DNA from: Thermoleophilia bacterium
Lineage (GTDB): Bacteria; Actinomycetota; Thermoleophilia; Solirubrobacterales; 70-9
Direction: 5' to 3'
Assembly (NCBI GenBank): GCA_016649615.1
Contig: JAENXK010000001.1
Coordinates: 1 to 64,000, forward strand
Length of the DNA stretch: 64,000 nt
Shown piece after piece: positions 16,945 to 24,188 of this stretch. Numbering within the stretch: position 1 is the first letter of the stretch; each line of letters begins with the position of its first letter. The position numbers were made by a program, and so were the translations under genes. The notes under the pieces were generated by a model, which did no database searches, had not been told where the DNA came from, and worked only from the letters and a program-made list of their open reading frames with translations.

Positions 16945-16994
16945 CGCTCCATCTCTCTCCGGGCCGTGCGCTGACGCAAACTAAAAGGTAAAAC

Positions 16995-17030
16995 AGAGGG
17001 AAGAGGCGCCGCATGGCGCCTCTTCCCTCT
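16995..17030 (-). terminator. Strong intra-operon hairpin (attenuator) between binding protein and permease
   Basis: A perfect 16-bp inverted repeat (AGAGGGAAGAGGCGCC / GGCGCCTCTTCCCTCT) with a 4-nt GCAT loop is followed on the minus strand by GTTTTACCTTTT. It lies directly after the substrate-binding-protein stop codon. Such structures commonly stop most transcripts or protect the upstream mRNA, giving more binding protein than permease and ATPase. Confidence 0.8.
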
Positions 17031-17043
17031 CACTGATCGCTAC

Positions 17044-17898
17044 CTAGCTCGACTCTTCTGTCGAGTCGGCACCAGTTGATCCGAGCACGCTCTTGGGAGC
17101 GTCGATCTTGAACCACTTCTGGTAGATGTCGTTGAGGGCGCCGTCGCCCTTCATGTCGTCAAGGGCACCGTTCACCGAGTCGATAATGGACGGCGTGTAC
17201 TTGGCGAAGGCGAGCCCGTAGAGCTCACCGGTCGGGATCACGGTCGCGATCTCGAAGCCGGTCTGACCCTTGTCGATCGCGTCCTGCGCGACCGGCTGAT
17301 CGATGATCGTAGCCTCGACCTGACCGGCCTTCAGGGCCGCGATCGCGGCGGGTCCGTTGGGGAATCCACGAACGCTGCCGGCATCGGTTTCATCGTTGGC
17401 GTACGCCTCACCGGTGGTGCCGTCCTGGGAACCGACGGTCCTGCCGTCGAGATCCTTGACCGTGGCGATGTCCGAGCCCTCCGGAACCAGCAGGGCCTGC
17501 TCGGCCTCGTAGTACGGGGCCGAGAAATTCACGGTCTTCTCGCGATCAGGGGTGATCGTCGAGGCCGAAGCGACCACGTCGAACTTGCCCTGGGCGACGT
17601 CAGTGAAGATCGTGTCGAACGACGTGTCCTTGATAGCGACGTCGAGATCCAGACGACTGGCGATCTCGTTGACCATGTCGATGTCAAAGCCGTCGTAGGC
17701 CGGCGCCTTGCCGAACTCGAACGGCGGGAACGGGATGTCGGATCCCACAGTCAGCGTTCCTTCGGTGATCAGCTCCGAAGAGATGTCATCCGAACTGCTG
17801 GAATCACTGCTGTCGTCGCTCCCACAGCCAACTGCGAACGCCATCACCGCGACGAGCATCAAAGCCGCCATCAGCGTCAGCAAACGAGATTTCTTCAT
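17044..17898 (-). CDS. Amino acid ABC transporter substrate-binding lipoprotein (SBP family 3)
   Basis: The 284-residue exported lipoprotein has signal peptide MKKSRLLTLMAALMLVAVMA and lipobox FAVGC (Cys 25). A serine/aspartate-rich linker leads to the bacterial family 3 solute-binding domain: LTVGSDIPFPPFEFG, YDGFDIDMVNEIASRL, DVVASASTITPDREKTVNFSAPYY, GRTVGSQDGTTGE and a C-terminal DIYQKWF. It captures a polar amino acid outside the membrane and hands it to the downstream permease. An ATG at 17898 follows a GGAGGG Shine-Dalgarno. Ligand not predictable. Confidence 0.95.
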   Translation of the reverse strand: MKKSRLLTLMAALMLVAVMAFAVGCGSDDSSDSSSSDDISSELITEGTLTVGSDIPFPPFEFGKAPAYDGFDIDMVNEIASRLDLDVAIKDTSFDTIFTDVAQGKFDVVASASTITPDREKTVNFSAPYYEAEQALLVPEGSDIATVKDLDGRTVGSQDGTTGEAYANDETDAGSVRGFPNGPAAIAALKAGQVEATIIDQPVAQDAIDKGQTGFEIATVIPTGELYGLAFAKYTPSIIDSVNGALDDMKGDGALNDIYQKWFKIDAPKSVLGSTGADSTEESS

Positions 17899-17994
17899 AG
17901 CTCAAACCCTCCGTAACCAGTTTGTTTTCTTACCCGCAACTTCGGCAAGTATCGCACGATACCCCCTGCATGGTCAGCCGGATCGGCGAGCGAC

Positions 17995-18011
17995 TACACT
18001 TTATGAAGTAC
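17995..18011 (+). promoter_or_regulatory. Shared 17-nt upstream element, cysM copy
   Basis: TACACTTTATGAAGTAC lies 24 nt before the cysM ATG. A 15/17-identical copy in the same orientation relative to its gene lies upstream of the rhodanese-ThiF gene (22212-22228). The first six bases (TACACT) fit a -10 hexamer, so this may be a promoter plus a conserved operator or start region. Confidence 0.5.
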
Positions 18012-18035
18012 GCTCGGCGCCAGGCACCAGAGACC

Positions 18036-19004
18036 ATGAGCCCTTATTACGACCTTCTGAACAAACCCTGCGGGGGAACCTTCACCGACATCGTCGCATC
18101 GATCGGCCATACGCCGCTGGTCGAGATGTCGACCCTGTCGCCCAGTCCCGAGGTCAAGCTATTTGCCAAGCTCGAGTCGGCCAACCCCACGGGATCGGTC
18201 AAAGACCGGGTCGCCAGGAGCATGATCGAGGCAGCCGAGGAGAACGGGGCGATCGCACCCGGCCAGACGATCCTCGAGCCCACCTCCGGCAACACCGGCA
18301 TCTCCCTGGCGATGATTTGCCGGCGCAGGGGCTACCCGCTCAAGGTCGTCATGCCGGACAACGTCACCGCTGAGCGGATCGAGTTGCTGCGCATGTACGG
18401 CGCCGAAATCGTCTTCTCTGAAGGCGCCAGGGGGTCAAACGGCGCAGTCGAGGTCGCCCTGGAAATGGCTGCAGACAGCCGCTACTACATGCCCTATCAG
18501 TACGGGAATGAGGCAAATCCGCAGGCCCACTACGACGGGACCGCGGTCGAGATCCTCGAGGAGATCGACTCGGTCGACGCCTTTGTCGCCGGGCTGGGCA
18601 CGGGCGGCACGCTGATGGGTAACGGCCGGCGCTTCAAGGAAGCTGACCCTGACACCCTGGTCGTGGCGGCCGAGCCGATGCAGGGTGAGCTGGTCCAGGG
18701 CCTGCGGTCGCTGGACGACGGCTTCATCCCGCCGATCATCGACCTCTCGCTGCTCGACCGCAAGATAATGGTCTCGAACCGGGATGCGATCATCTGGACC
18801 AAGCGGCTGCTCGAAGACGAGGGTGTCTTCGCCGGGGTTTCCGCCGGAGCGGTGGCCGCGATCGCGGCCCGGATCGCCGGCGAGATGGAAAGCGGCAACG
18901 TCGTCTTCCTGATTCCCGATGGCGGCTGGAAGTACCTTTCGTCGGGGGTCTATACGAAGAGCCTCGACGAACTCGGCGACATTGACGCCACCAGCTGGTG
19001 GTAG
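18036..19004 (+). CDS. cysM: Cysteine synthase (CysM/CysK family, PLP-dependent)
   Basis: This fold-type II PLP enzyme makes the C-S bond of cysteine. Motifs are TPLVEM near the N-terminus, the PLP-lysine segment NPTGSVKDRVA, the TSGNTG substrate loop, and GLGTGGTLMGNGR for phosphate binding. It is followed directly by mec (4-nt gap), and cysO and an E1-like enzyme lie 1.7 kb away. By analogy with Mycobacterium CysM it may use O-phosphoserine and thiocarboxylated CysO; acetylserine plus sulfide is the alternative. Start ATG 18036 is preferred over longer starts, since upstream codons overlap the shared promoter-like element. Confidence 0.9.
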   Translation: MSPYYDLLNKPCGGTFTDIVASIGHTPLVEMSTLSPSPEVKLFAKLESANPTGSVKDRVARSMIEAAEENGAIAPGQTILEPTSGNTGISLAMICRRRGYPLKVVMPDNVTAERIELLRMYGAEIVFSEGARGSNGAVEVALEMAADSRYYMPYQYGNEANPQAHYDGTAVEILEEIDSVDAFVAGLGTGGTLMGNGRRFKEADPDTLVVAAEPMQGELVQGLRSLDDGFIPPIIDLSLLDRKIMVSNRDAIIWTKRLLEDEGVFAGVSAGAVAAIAARIAGEMESGNVVFLIPDGGWKYLSSGVYTKSLDELGDIDATSWW

Positions 19005-19008
19005 GCCG

Positions 19009-19407
19009 GTGAAGATCAGCCAGACCCTGCTCAATCAGATGATCGGGCACGCCGAAGAGGACGCGCCCGATGAGTGCTGCGGCCTGGTCAGCGGCGAGGA
19101 CGGAGAGGCCCGGATCGTGTTCCGGGCGACCAACGCCGAGGCCAGCCCCTTCCGCTACAGCATCGCCCCGGATGAGCAGCTGGCGCTGATGAACAAGATC
19201 GAGGACATGGGCGAGGAAGTGGTCGCGATCTATCACTCGCACACCCGCACCCCGGCATACCCCTCGCAGACTGACATCAACCTGGCCACCGGCTGGCCCG
19301 ACACGGTCTATCTGATCGTCTCGCTGGAACACCCCGACGAGCCCGTCGTCAGGGGATTTCACATCAGGGGCGGATCGGTCGAAGATGTCGTTCTTCAAAC
19401 GACCTGA
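19009..19407 (+). CDS. mec: JAMM/MPN+ metallopeptidase, CysO-cysteine hydrolase (Mec+)
   Basis: This 132-residue Zn peptidase has the JAMM signature: an upstream glutamate (DECCGLVSG region), then HSHTRTPAYPSQTD, which is H-x-H-x10-D, the zinc-binding set. In Mycobacterium, Mec+ cuts cysteine from the CysO C-terminus. The GTG at 19009 lies 4 nt after the cysM stop, supporting a joint role. Because the CysO encoded nearby ends in Gly-Gly-Ala-Pro-Ala, this peptidase might also mature CysO (inference). It overlaps the next gene by 23 nt. Confidence 0.9.
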   Translation: MKISQTLLNQMIGHAEEDAPDECCGLVSGEDGEARIVFRATNAEASPFRYSIAPDEQLALMNKIEDMGEEVVAIYHSHTRTPAYPSQTDINLATGWPDTVYLIVSLEHPDEPVVRGFHIRGGSVEDVVLQTT

Positions 19408-19705
19408 GAACGAACCGGTGCAGGTGGCCTACGCCACCAACCAGGCCGAGGCCGAGATGATCCAGGGCATCCTCAAGGAGGAGGGAATCCCCAGCATGGT
19501 CCGCCGGAACCGGGGATTCGACGTACCCGACTTCCTTGCCGCCGGCCCCCGCGACGTCGTCGTTCCACCCGGCGCCGCTGAAAAAGCCCGAGAGATCCTC
19601 GAAAGCCTGGCGCCCGACCCGGACGAGACCGAAATCGACGACATTGAGCCGTTCGAACCGGGCGAGCCGACCGACCCCGGCGAAGCCCCCTACTTCCCGA
19701 ACTAG
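19385..19705 (+). CDS. DUF2007-type putative signal-transducing protein
   Basis: This is a 106-residue soluble protein. Residues 10-75 (VQVAYATNQAEAEMIQGILKEEGIPSMV ... VVVPPGAAEKAREILESL) match the beta-alpha-beta layout of DUF2007, a small PII-like fold of unknown ligand. The C-terminus is a disordered Asp/Glu/Pro tail. Start ATG 19385 lies inside the mec 3' end. It is the last gene of the cysM-mec transcript. Function is unknown. Confidence 0.7.
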   Translation: MSFFKRPENEPVQVAYATNQAEAEMIQGILKEEGIPSMVRRNRGFDVPDFLAAGPRDVVVPPGAAEKAREILESLAPDPDETEIDDIEPFEPGEPTDPGEAPYFPN

Positions 19706-19829
19706 CCCCACGAACCAGGCCGGCACGGACCGACAGAGTCAGGCCGAAGGGGCGGGCCGGCCGGGTCAGGCCACGGCTGTCTCTACCGATCCGGGCGCCG
19801 CACACCACCAGCACGGATAAGGTTCCGGC

Positions 19830-20603
19830 ATGGACCCTGAACGCAGCATCATCGACAACTTCCGGCTGGACGACCGGGTCGCGATCGTCACCGGGGCCTC
19901 GTCGGGCCTCGGCGTCGCGTTCGCCACCGGGCTCGCCGAAGCGGGCGCCGATATCGCGATCTGCGCGCGCCGCGTAGAGAAGCTGGAACAGACGAGGGAG
20001 GCGGTCGAGACGCTGGGACGGCGCTGCATCGCGGTGCCGGCCGACGTGGCCCTGCCCGAAGACTGCGACCGGGTGGTGGCCGAAACGGTCGAGCAGCTCG
20101 GCAAAGTCGACGTGCTGATCAACAACGCCGGAATCGGCACCGCGGCACCGGCGACCCGGGAGGATCCGGATGATTTCCGCAAGGTGATCGATATCAACCT
20201 GAACGGCTCCTACTTCATGGCCCAGGCGTGCGGACGGGTGATGGAAGAAGGCAGCAGCGTCGTCAACATCGGCAGTGTGCTCGGCTCGACCTCCGCGTTC
20301 TTGCCGCAGGCCGCCTACGCGTCGTCGAAGGCCGCGATCATCGGCCTGACCCGCGATCTCGCCCAGCAGTGGACCGGCCGCAAGGGGATCAGGGTAAACG
20401 CGCTTGCGCCGGGGTTCTTCGCCTCCGAGATGACCGACCAGTACCCCGACGGCTACCTCGATCAGATGATGTACCGGGTGCCCGCGGGCCGCAAAGGTGA
20501 GGCGCGCGAGCTGGTCGCCGCGGCGGTCTTCCTGGCAAGCGATGCGTCTTCGTATGTGACCGGCGCGTTGCTTCCGGTCGACGGCGGGCTTCTCACCTCC
20601 TGA
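19830..20603 (+). CDS. Short-chain dehydrogenase/reductase (classical SDR)
   Basis: This NAD(P)-dependent oxidoreductase has 257 residues. The Rossmann TGASSGLG motif sits at about 24-31, NNAG at about 98, the catalytic serine in NIGSVLGS and the YASSK catalytic pair downstream. The C-terminal ASYVTGALLPVDGGLLT ending is typical of the FabG/gluconate-5-dehydrogenase group. Substrate unknown. It lies between the two halves of the cysteine pathway but shows no sequence link to it. Start ATG at 19830. Confidence 0.92.
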   Translation: MDPERSIIDNFRLDDRVAIVTGASSGLGVAFATGLAEAGADIAICARRVEKLEQTREAVETLGRRCIAVPADVALPEDCDRVVAETVEQLGKVDVLINNAGIGTAAPATREDPDDFRKVIDINLNGSYFMAQACGRVMEEGSSVVNIGSVLGSTSAFLPQAAYASSKAAIIGLTRDLAQQWTGRKGIRVNALAPGFFASEMTDQYPDGYLDQMMYRVPAGRKGEARELVAAAVFLASDASSYVTGALLPVDGGLLTS

Positions 20604-20703
20604 CGTCCTCAACCCGGGGAGCGACGAAAGGACAGGAAGCTTCGCGGATGAAACCCGGGTGGCGGGAGTAAGCCGGACCGGCGGCGTGAACCGGCCGGGT
20701 GAA

Positions 20704-20985
20704 CTAAGCCGGGGCGCCGCCGGCCATCGCCGGGAGGATCATGATCGTGTCGGAGTCGGACACCCCGGTCTCGAGACCGCCCAGCACCCGGACGTCCTCG
20801 TCGTTCAGGTAGACGTTGACGAAGCGGTTCAGCTCGCCGTCTTCGGAGAAGAGCTGTTCACCGGTTTCCGGGTACTCCCCGGCCAGACCGCGCAGGACCT
20901 CGCCCACGGTCGACCCGGCCACCACGACCTCGGTCGCACCGGAAGTGTGTTGACGGAGCACAGGGGGAACCTTCACGGTCGGCAT
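20704..20985 (-). CDS. cysO: CysO-type ubiquitin-like sulfur carrier protein with C-terminal extension
   Basis: This beta-grasp sulfur carrier of 93 residues belongs to the CysO/MoaD/ThiS group: MPTVKVPPVLRQHTSG at the N-terminus and VNVYLNDEDVR, then ILPAMAGG at the C-terminus. Carriers normally end at the Gly-Gly that is adenylated and thiocarboxylated. Here three residues (Ala-Pro-Ala) follow before the TAG, so maturation by a peptidase is expected. The rhodanese-ThiF gene upstream on the same strand (30-nt gap) is the presumed activating enzyme, and CysM and Mec are encoded nearby. Confidence 0.88.
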   Translation of the reverse strand: MPTVKVPPVLRQHTSGATEVVVAGSTVGEVLRGLAGEYPETGEQLFSEDGELNRFVNVYLNDEDVRVLGGLETGVSDSDTIMILPAMAGGAPA

Positions 20986-21015
20986 GGCGTGATCCTAGCG
21001 GTTCGACGGGCCGGT

Positions 21016-22176
21016 TCAGGCGCCGCAGAAAGCCTGGTAGTCGGGGAACAGGCCCAGCTCCGATTCCGGCAGCTCGGCCGCGTCGGGACCACAGATCGGG
21101 CAGTCGGGATCGCGCCGCACCTTGAGCTCGGTGAAGCGGGTACCGAGCGCTTCGTAGAGCAGCAGCCGGCCGACCAGCGGCTCACCGATTCCGAGGACCA
21201 GCTTCAGCACCTCGTTGGCCTGCAGCAGTCCCATCACGCCGGCCATCACACCCAGCACGCCGTTGGCCGAGCAGCTGGGAGCGAGTTCCGGCGGCGGCGG
21301 GGTCGGGTAGAGGCAGCGGTAGCAGGGCCCCTCGAACGGCAGGAAAGTCGAGATCTGACCGTCGAAGGAGAGGATCGAGGCCGACACGACCGGCTTCTTC
21401 AGCCGAACCGAGGCATCGTTCAGCAGGTACCGGGTCGGGAAGTTGTCGGCACCGTCGACGATGATGTCGTAATCGGCGATCGTTTCGAGGATGTTGCCGG
21501 CGTCCAGTCGGAAGTTGTACTCGACCACCTCGACATCCGGGTTGAGCGCCTCGATCGTCTTGCGGGCCGAACTGGTCTTGGACTCCCCTACCCGTTCGGT
21601 GTTGTGGATCACCTGGCGCTGGAGGTTTGACGAATCGACCACGTCGTCGTCGACCAGACCGATCCTGCCGATCCCGGCAGCGGCCAGGTAGAGCGCGGTA
21701 GGCGCCCCGAGACCGCCGGCGCCGAGCAGCAGAACCTTGGCATCAAGCAGCTTCGCCTGGCCTTCGACGCCGACTTCCGGCAGCAGTGTGTGGCGCGAGT
21801 AGCGGTCGCGCTGCTCGGGCGTGAGCGCCGAGGCCGCGACAACCGGAAGGCCCTGGTCCTGCCAGTCAATGATCCCGCCGGCTACCGAGGCGACGTCTTC
21901 ATAGCCCATTTCGGCCAACTTCTCGGCCGCGGCCAGCGAGCGGGCCCCGACACGGCAATAGACGATTGTGCGGGCGGTCCTGTCCGGCGCCTTGCTTTCA
22001 ATCTCGGCGGCGATCGTGGCCGGCGGAACCAGGATGCCGCCTTCGAGGTGCGCCTCGGCGTACTCGTGCGGCTCGCGCGAGTCGATCAGCACCACTTCGG
22101 AATCCTGGATCTCGCCAAAGGCTTCCTGAGGCGTGATCTCCTGAACCGCTGTCGTCTTGGTCGCATCGACTGACAT
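21016..22176 (-). CDS. Rhodanese-ThiF sulfurtransferase/adenylyltransferase (MoeZ-like, reversed domain order)
   Basis: The 386 residues combine an N-terminal rhodanese domain (about 10-110; VLIDSREPHEY, active-site loop YCRVGARS with Cys) and a C-terminal E1/ThiF domain (about 120-380; DRYSRHTLLPEVGVEGQ, ATP loop LLGAGGLGAPTALYLAAAG, VDGADNFPTRYLLND, zinc cysteines CYRCLYP and CPIC). It would adenylate and sulfurate the CysO C-terminus. Mycobacterial MoeZ has ThiF first and rhodanese last, so the order is reversed here. Transcribed with cysO. ATG at 22176. Confidence 0.9.
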   Translation of the reverse strand: MSVDATKTTAVQEITPQEAFGEIQDSEVVLIDSREPHEYAEAHLEGGILVPPATIAAEIESKAPDRTARTIVYCRVGARSLAAAEKLAEMGYEDVASVAGGIIDWQDQGLPVVAASALTPEQRDRYSRHTLLPEVGVEGQAKLLDAKVLLLGAGGLGAPTALYLAAAGIGRIGLVDDDVVDSSNLQRQVIHNTERVGESKTSSARKTIEALNPDVEVVEYNFRLDAGNILETIADYDIIVDGADNFPTRYLLNDASVRLKKPVVSASILSFDGQISTFLPFEGPCYRCLYPTPPPPELAPSCSANGVLGVMAGVMGLLQANEVLKLVLGIGEPLVGRLLLYEALGTRFTELKVRRDPDCPICGPDAAELPESELGLFPDYQAFCGA

Positions 22177-22211
22177 ATCTGTGAATCCCCTAAATCTCTA
22201 TCAGGTTTCCA

Positions 22212-22228
22212 GTACTTCATAAACTATA
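22212..22228 (-). promoter_or_regulatory. Shared 17-nt upstream element, rhodanese-ThiF copy
   Basis: On the minus strand this reads TATAGTTTATGAAGTAC, 15/17 identical to 17995-18011 upstream of cysM and pointing toward its own gene in the same way. TATAGT is a near-consensus -10. It lies about 35-50 nt before the ATG at 22176. Pairing of this element with both parts of one pathway suggests co-regulation. Confidence 0.5.
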
Positions 22229-22413
22229 GCGGGATGGCGGAATCGGCACCCGGAACCCCGGCACCTGGAGGGTCAGGCGGTGTTTTCCTCCGGTCGAATC
22301 CCCCCCGCCGGTCGAGGCTCCCCCGGTAGGCTTGCAGACGAAATCCGACCCCGGAGGGACCCGGCACCGGAACCCCCGAGCGAGGTCAGTCCAGCACCAT
22401 CGAGGAGAAAACC

Positions 22414-23166
22414 ATGCCGGCTTCAGGCAACCGCAGTAGCGATGATCAGGTTTCCGTGAGCGGAAACGCCTACGCCTTCGTCTTCGGCGAGAACACCGCC
22501 CGCCTGGAAGGCGCAGAGATCCGGATCGCCGAACTGCCGGACCTGGGAACGGTCGCCGGACCCAACGGCGCCTACTCGCTCCGGGTCCCTGACCGGACCC
22601 TGATCACGCCGTACGCGACCGTGCCCGGCTATCACCGGACCTATCTCCAGACGTTTTTCACGACGGGCCGCAATCTCGAGCGGGTCAACTTCCAGGTCCC
22701 CGAAGAGCCCGTGTACGAGGCGCTGGCCGGGATCGTCGGAGCCGAGTTGGACCCGGACAGCAGCGAACTCCTGGGGTCGGCCGTGGTCTCGACCTTCTTC
22801 CAGAAGGAGGGACGCGGGTTCGATGACTTTGATGATTTCCACGACTTCCGTCCGCACGGCATCGCCGATGCTCAGGCAGAAATGACCGACCGGAGCGGGA
22901 AGCCGGCCGGCAAGCCGGTCTACTTCAACAGCGACGTGATCCCGGCTGCCGAGCTGGACAGCTCCAGCGGAGACGGCGGGGTGCTCTGGGCGAACGTCCC
23001 GTCAGGCGACTACTTGATCACCGGCAGCCATCCGAGCCTGCGCTTTTCAAGCTTCCGGGCAACCTGCCGGCCCGGTCGCCTGATCAACGCAAATCCACCC
23101 TGGGGACTTTTCGAGATGGCGCCCGGCGAGGATGAAAACCCGGCCGTGGCCGGAGCCCCTGCTTAG
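22414..23166 (+). CDS. NANPPWG-family protein, cytoplasmic-type paralogue of the secreted protein
   Basis: The 250-residue product is homologous by eye to the secreted protein at 14205-15341. Shared parts include the carboxypeptidase-regulatory-like start (VSGNAYAFVFGENTARLEGA), TYLQTFFTTGRNLERVNFQ versus DLQTFHPRGKNLQNANFQ, KPVYFNSDVIP, HPSLRFSSFRATCRPG and RLINANPPWGLFEMAPGE. It lacks a signal peptide and the basic C-terminal domain. An Asp/Phe-rich run (DDFDDFHDF) lies at the centre. ATG at 22414 after a GAGGAG Shine-Dalgarno. Function unknown. It converges on htpX with a 4-nt overlap. Confidence 0.68.
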   Translation: MPASGNRSSDDQVSVSGNAYAFVFGENTARLEGAEIRIAELPDLGTVAGPNGAYSLRVPDRTLITPYATVPGYHRTYLQTFFTTGRNLERVNFQVPEEPVYEALAGIVGAELDPDSSELLGSAVVSTFFQKEGRGFDDFDDFHDFRPHGIADAQAEMTDRSGKPAGKPVYFNSDVIPAAELDSSSGDGGVLWANVPSGDYLITGSHPSLRFSSFRATCRPGRLINANPPWGLFEMAPGEDENPAVAGAPA

Positions 23167-24032
23167 AGCGAGGGACGCATCTGGCGCAGCCGCTTCACCC
23201 GCTCGTCAATCGGGGGGTGGGTCGAGAAGAGCGCGGCCATGCCCTTCGCCTTGAACGGCTTGACGATGTAGAGCGGCTCCGAGGCCTCGCTGACATGGCC
23301 TTTCATCGGGATGTTCTCAGCCCCCTGCTCCAGTCTGAGCAGTGCGCTGGCGAGGGACTCGGGATTGCCGCAGATCGCGGCTCCGCCGGCGTCAGCGGCG
23401 TATTCGCGCTGGCGCGACACCGCCATCTGGATGATCGCGGCCGCCAGCGGTGCCAGCAGCACCATCGCCAGCGCCCCGACCAGGCCGAGCGGCGAGTTGT
23501 TGTCGTTGCCGAACCAGAGCAGCATGTATCCGATGTAGGTGATCGCCGCGCCGATCGTCGCGGCGACCGTCTGGATCAGGATGTCGCGGTGCTTGATGTG
23601 GGCCAGCTCGTGAGCGACCACGCCGCGCAGCTCGTCGGTCGAGAGCAGCCGGGTGATGCCCTCGGTCACGGCCACCGCCGAGTGGTTGTAGTTGCGTCCG
23701 GTGGCAAAGGCGTTGGGCTGTTCCTGGGGAATCACATACAGACGGGGCATCGGGATCTCGGCCCGCTGGCAGAGCTCGCGCACCATCTGGAAGTACTGCG
23801 GGTTCTCCGACTCCTCCATCGGCTGGGCCCGGCTCATCTTCAGGGCCATCTTGTCGCTGAAGAAGTAGGAGAAGAAGTTCATCGCCACCGCGAAGCCGAG
23901 GAACATCAGGGTCGTGCTCGGGTTGCCGCCACTCACCAAATAGCCGATCGCGACCAGCAGGCCCGAGAGCGTCGCCAAGAGGATGGTCGTCCTCAGGGTG
24001 GCGCTGAAAGTTGACTGTCTGGTGGTGGTCAT
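23163..24032 (-). CDS. htpX: M48 family membrane zinc metalloprotease HtpX
   Basis: This membrane-bound protease for quality control of membrane proteins has 289 residues. Two N-terminal helices (ILLATLSGLLVAIGYLVSGG and TTLMFLGFAVAMNFFSYFF) precede the zinc motif HELAH in VVAHELAHIKHRD. Two more helices follow, with the third zinc ligand in the REYAADAGGA segment. The C-terminal STHPPIDERVKRL is a family signature. The start is the ATG at 24032, which has an AAGGAG Shine-Dalgarno 6-7 nt upstream; longer in-frame starts are not supported. Confidence 0.94.
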   Translation of the reverse strand: MTTTRQSTFSATLRTTILLATLSGLLVAIGYLVSGGNPSTTLMFLGFAVAMNFFSYFFSDKMALKMSRAQPMEESENPQYFQMVRELCQRAEIPMPRLYVIPQEQPNAFATGRNYNHSAVAVTEGITRLLSTDELRGVVAHELAHIKHRDILIQTVAATIGAAITYIGYMLLWFGNDNNSPLGLVGALAMVLLAPLAAAIIQMAVSRQREYAADAGGAAICGNPESLASALLRLEQGAENIPMKGHVSEASEPLYIVKPFKAKGMAALFSTHPPIDERVKRLRQMRPSL

Positions 24033-24188
24033 TCGATCTCCTTGGAGTAGGTGAAACGGGGAACATTCCGGAAAGCTGGGACATGAAGTCTGCCTCAACT
24101 GCCCGGTCTTGTCCATAGGGGGAGCCCCCCGGATCGCTACTCTCGCCTACCCAGCACCCCACCGGACAATCGAGAAGACTTAGCCGAA

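Noticed and set aside
15461-17014. A 517-codon open frame that would fuse a permease-region product to the ATPase
   Set aside because: The first half is the permease gene read in the wrong frame (arginine-rich, no hydrophobic helices). The ATPase starts at TTG 16207.
22229-22317. tRNA-Leu-like sequence (GCGGGATGGCGGAATCGGCA ... GGTCGAATCC)
   Set aside because: The beginning resembles a leucine tRNA D-arm and a later piece resembles a T-loop, but no acceptor stem pairs, the anticodon stem-loop is not 7 nt, and the T-loop lacks one T. It also overlaps the upstream region of the rhodanese-ThiF gene.
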